The notes under the pieces are model-generated. The model was not told where the DNA came from and made no database searches. It saw only the letters and a program-made list of their open reading frames with translations. From positions 1 through 54,298 of the forward strand of contig NZ_LIXJ01000041.1 in the NCBI RefSeq assembly GCF_001905795.1: a stretch of 54,298 bases of DNA. Direction: 5' to 3'. Below, one piece after another: positions 53,536 through 54,298 of this stretch. Origin of the DNA: Streptomyces sp. CB01580. GTDB lineage: Bacteria; Actinomycetota; Actinomycetes; Streptomycetales; Streptomycetaceae. Within the stretch, counting starts at the first letter, position 1; each line of letters starts with the position of its first letter. The position numbers and the translations under genes were made by a program.

Positions 53536-53795
53536 AAATTTCTCCCTCTTGCCCCCACCCCACACGACCACCCCACGGCACCCTGCCCGACCCGCGGCCC
53601 GTCGCCCACCTCACTCTGCGCCCTGGGACCAAGGGTCCGGCGTCCAAGTGAGCTGCGATGCGCGTGATGGTCCGGGCGTTGTCCTCGAACAGATGCGCCT
53701 GCATGCCCACCGTCTGGGCGGCCTCAACGTTGACTGCGACATCGTCGATGAACAGACAGTTCTCCGGCCGCACGTCCAAGCTGGCAACCTCCAAG
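53528..53795 (-). pseudogene. HAD-superfamily hydrolase, C-terminal fragment
   Basis: The frame LDVRPENCLFIDDVAVNVEA, AQTVGMQAHLFEDNARTITR is the HAD motif IV (FIDDVAVNVEAA) and end of a HAD-IA phosphatase, such as phosphoglycolate or sugar-phosphate phosphatases. The N-terminal part with the nucleophile Asp and cap is missing. Homology ends at about 53795, where a different gene fragment on the other strand starts. Its stop overlaps the kinase ATG. Confidence 0.7.
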
Positions 53796-54121
53796 CCGAC
53801 ACCGACCCCGGCCCCGACACGGCGCCATGGGACGAAGCCGCGGAAACCACCCTCGACGCGCCCACCGGAGGCCTCCGCTACAACGCCCTCATGGGCAACA
53901 CCGGCGAAGACCCCCAAGCACCGTATGAGACCAACCTCGCCCACGCCGGGCCCGGCACATACCGGCTACGACTACACGCCCGAGGCCGGAGCACCAACCC
54001 CGACGGCGTACAGGACCAAAACGAGCCGATCGCGGAGCACTACCTGCTCCAGATCTGGCCGAACCACACCGCACAGAACGTGGCACACCAGACGCCCCTC
54101 ATCCGGGCATCACTGCAGTGA
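53796..54121 (+). pseudogene. C-terminal fragment of an unknown protein
   Basis: The plus-strand frame reads GGLRYNALMGNTGEDPQAPY, then GPGTYRLRLHARGRSTNPDG and IAEHYLLQIWPNHTAQNVAH, with a stop at 54119. The PGTYRLRLHARGR...EHYLLQIWP signature occurs at the end of Streptomyces hypothetical proteins of unknown function. The N-terminal part is lost at the junction with the HAD fragment. Confidence 0.5.
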
Positions 54122-54278
54122 CCTGCATGTACCCGATACGTGCCCGGTGGCGCCCTGCCTGACACCGGTACCAAATAGCTGGTCGCCGTCACCAACCACC
54201 ACCACCACGAGCCAGCCCGGCCATAGACCGACCCGCGGCTGCTGGGTCGAGTTCGCCGAGTCCGCCCAGAGGCGGTGG

Positions 54279-54298
54279 CTAGTGCCGCATCAGGCAAC
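54279..54298. repeat. 20-base direct repeat, right copy
   Basis: Exact copy of 33-52 in the same orientation, ending at the last base of the window. The sequence 54122-54278 before it holds no recognised gene. Confidence 0.6.

Noticed and set aside
1..54298. Circular plasmid closed by the end repeats
   Set aside because: The 20-base repeat starts at base 33 rather than base 1 and no overlap of the ends beyond it exists; no replication gene was found.

Overview
The window looks like Streptomyces (or a close actinomycete) accessory DNA. Base composition is very GC-rich, GTG and TTG starts are common, and the proteins are typical of that genus: a DinB/DUF664 protein, RacP, XRE-DUF5753 regulators, SpoIIE-type phosphatases, helicase-associated repeats and a sortase-E type LAXTG surface protein. 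No rRNA or convincing tRNA was seen. Large parts are a graveyard of insertion sequences: IS630 (2), IS3 (4 or more), IS5, IS30 (2), IS1182, IS1380 (2), IS256, ISL3, IS6, a Tn3-family scrap and three group II intron reverse-transcriptase remnants. Many host genes end abruptly at element borders, and target duplications are mostly absent, as expected for a repeatedly rearranged chromosome arm or plasmid.

Layout. 1-6000: a DinB-like gene, then an IS630 transposase gene split by a group II intron. That intron's own reverse transcriptase is split by a second group II intron, and an intact-looking IS3 sits in the 3' part of the IS630. 6000-14200: fragments (phosphatase, SDR, unknown), one large cell-wall anchored repeat protein on the minus strand, an IS3 scrap and a decayed two-gene RacP operon. 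14200-20800: IS5, an internally deleted IS3, a truncated cytochrome P450, an intact IS30, IS3/IS1182/Tn3 remnants and helicase pieces. 20900-31300: a NACHT-like membrane NTPase, IS1380, IS630/IS256 scraps, a PAS-SpoIIE phosphatase, an IS30 scrap, and an NmrA-type reductase divergent from a truncated TetR regulator.

31300-35750 holds the most distinctive module. It is a phosphoribosyltransferase convergent with a tightly overlapping three-gene operon: a complete tyrosine recombinase, a small XRE-like protein, and an 801-residue protein combining about seven zinc ribbons with a recombinase-like C-terminal domain that seems to lack catalytic residues. The gene sizes recall the TnpA/TnpB/TnpC trio of Tn554-type elements, but the zinc-ribbon array is unusual.

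36170-41200 is a clean catabolic island. A DeoR-type repressor is divergent from a sodium:solute symporter gene that overlaps a gene for an N,N-dimethylformamidase large-subunit-like enzyme. The 404-base intergenic region carries an exact 14-base inverted repeat pair that may be the operator, and the operon ends in a strong terminator. The likely role is regulated uptake and hydrolysis of a small amide.

41200-54298: a reverse-transcriptase scrap, a coiled-coil ORF, an ISL3 with one frameshift, a co-directional minus-strand regulatory operon (small ORF, DUF6879, XRE-DUF5753, then three very small genes), a DUF7691 gene, a frameshifted IS6, an IS1380 scrap, an integrase tail, an excisionase-like DNA-binding gene and a HAD/P-loop kinase pair. 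A 20-base direct repeat occurs near both window ends and is probably the end of a repeated mobile element.
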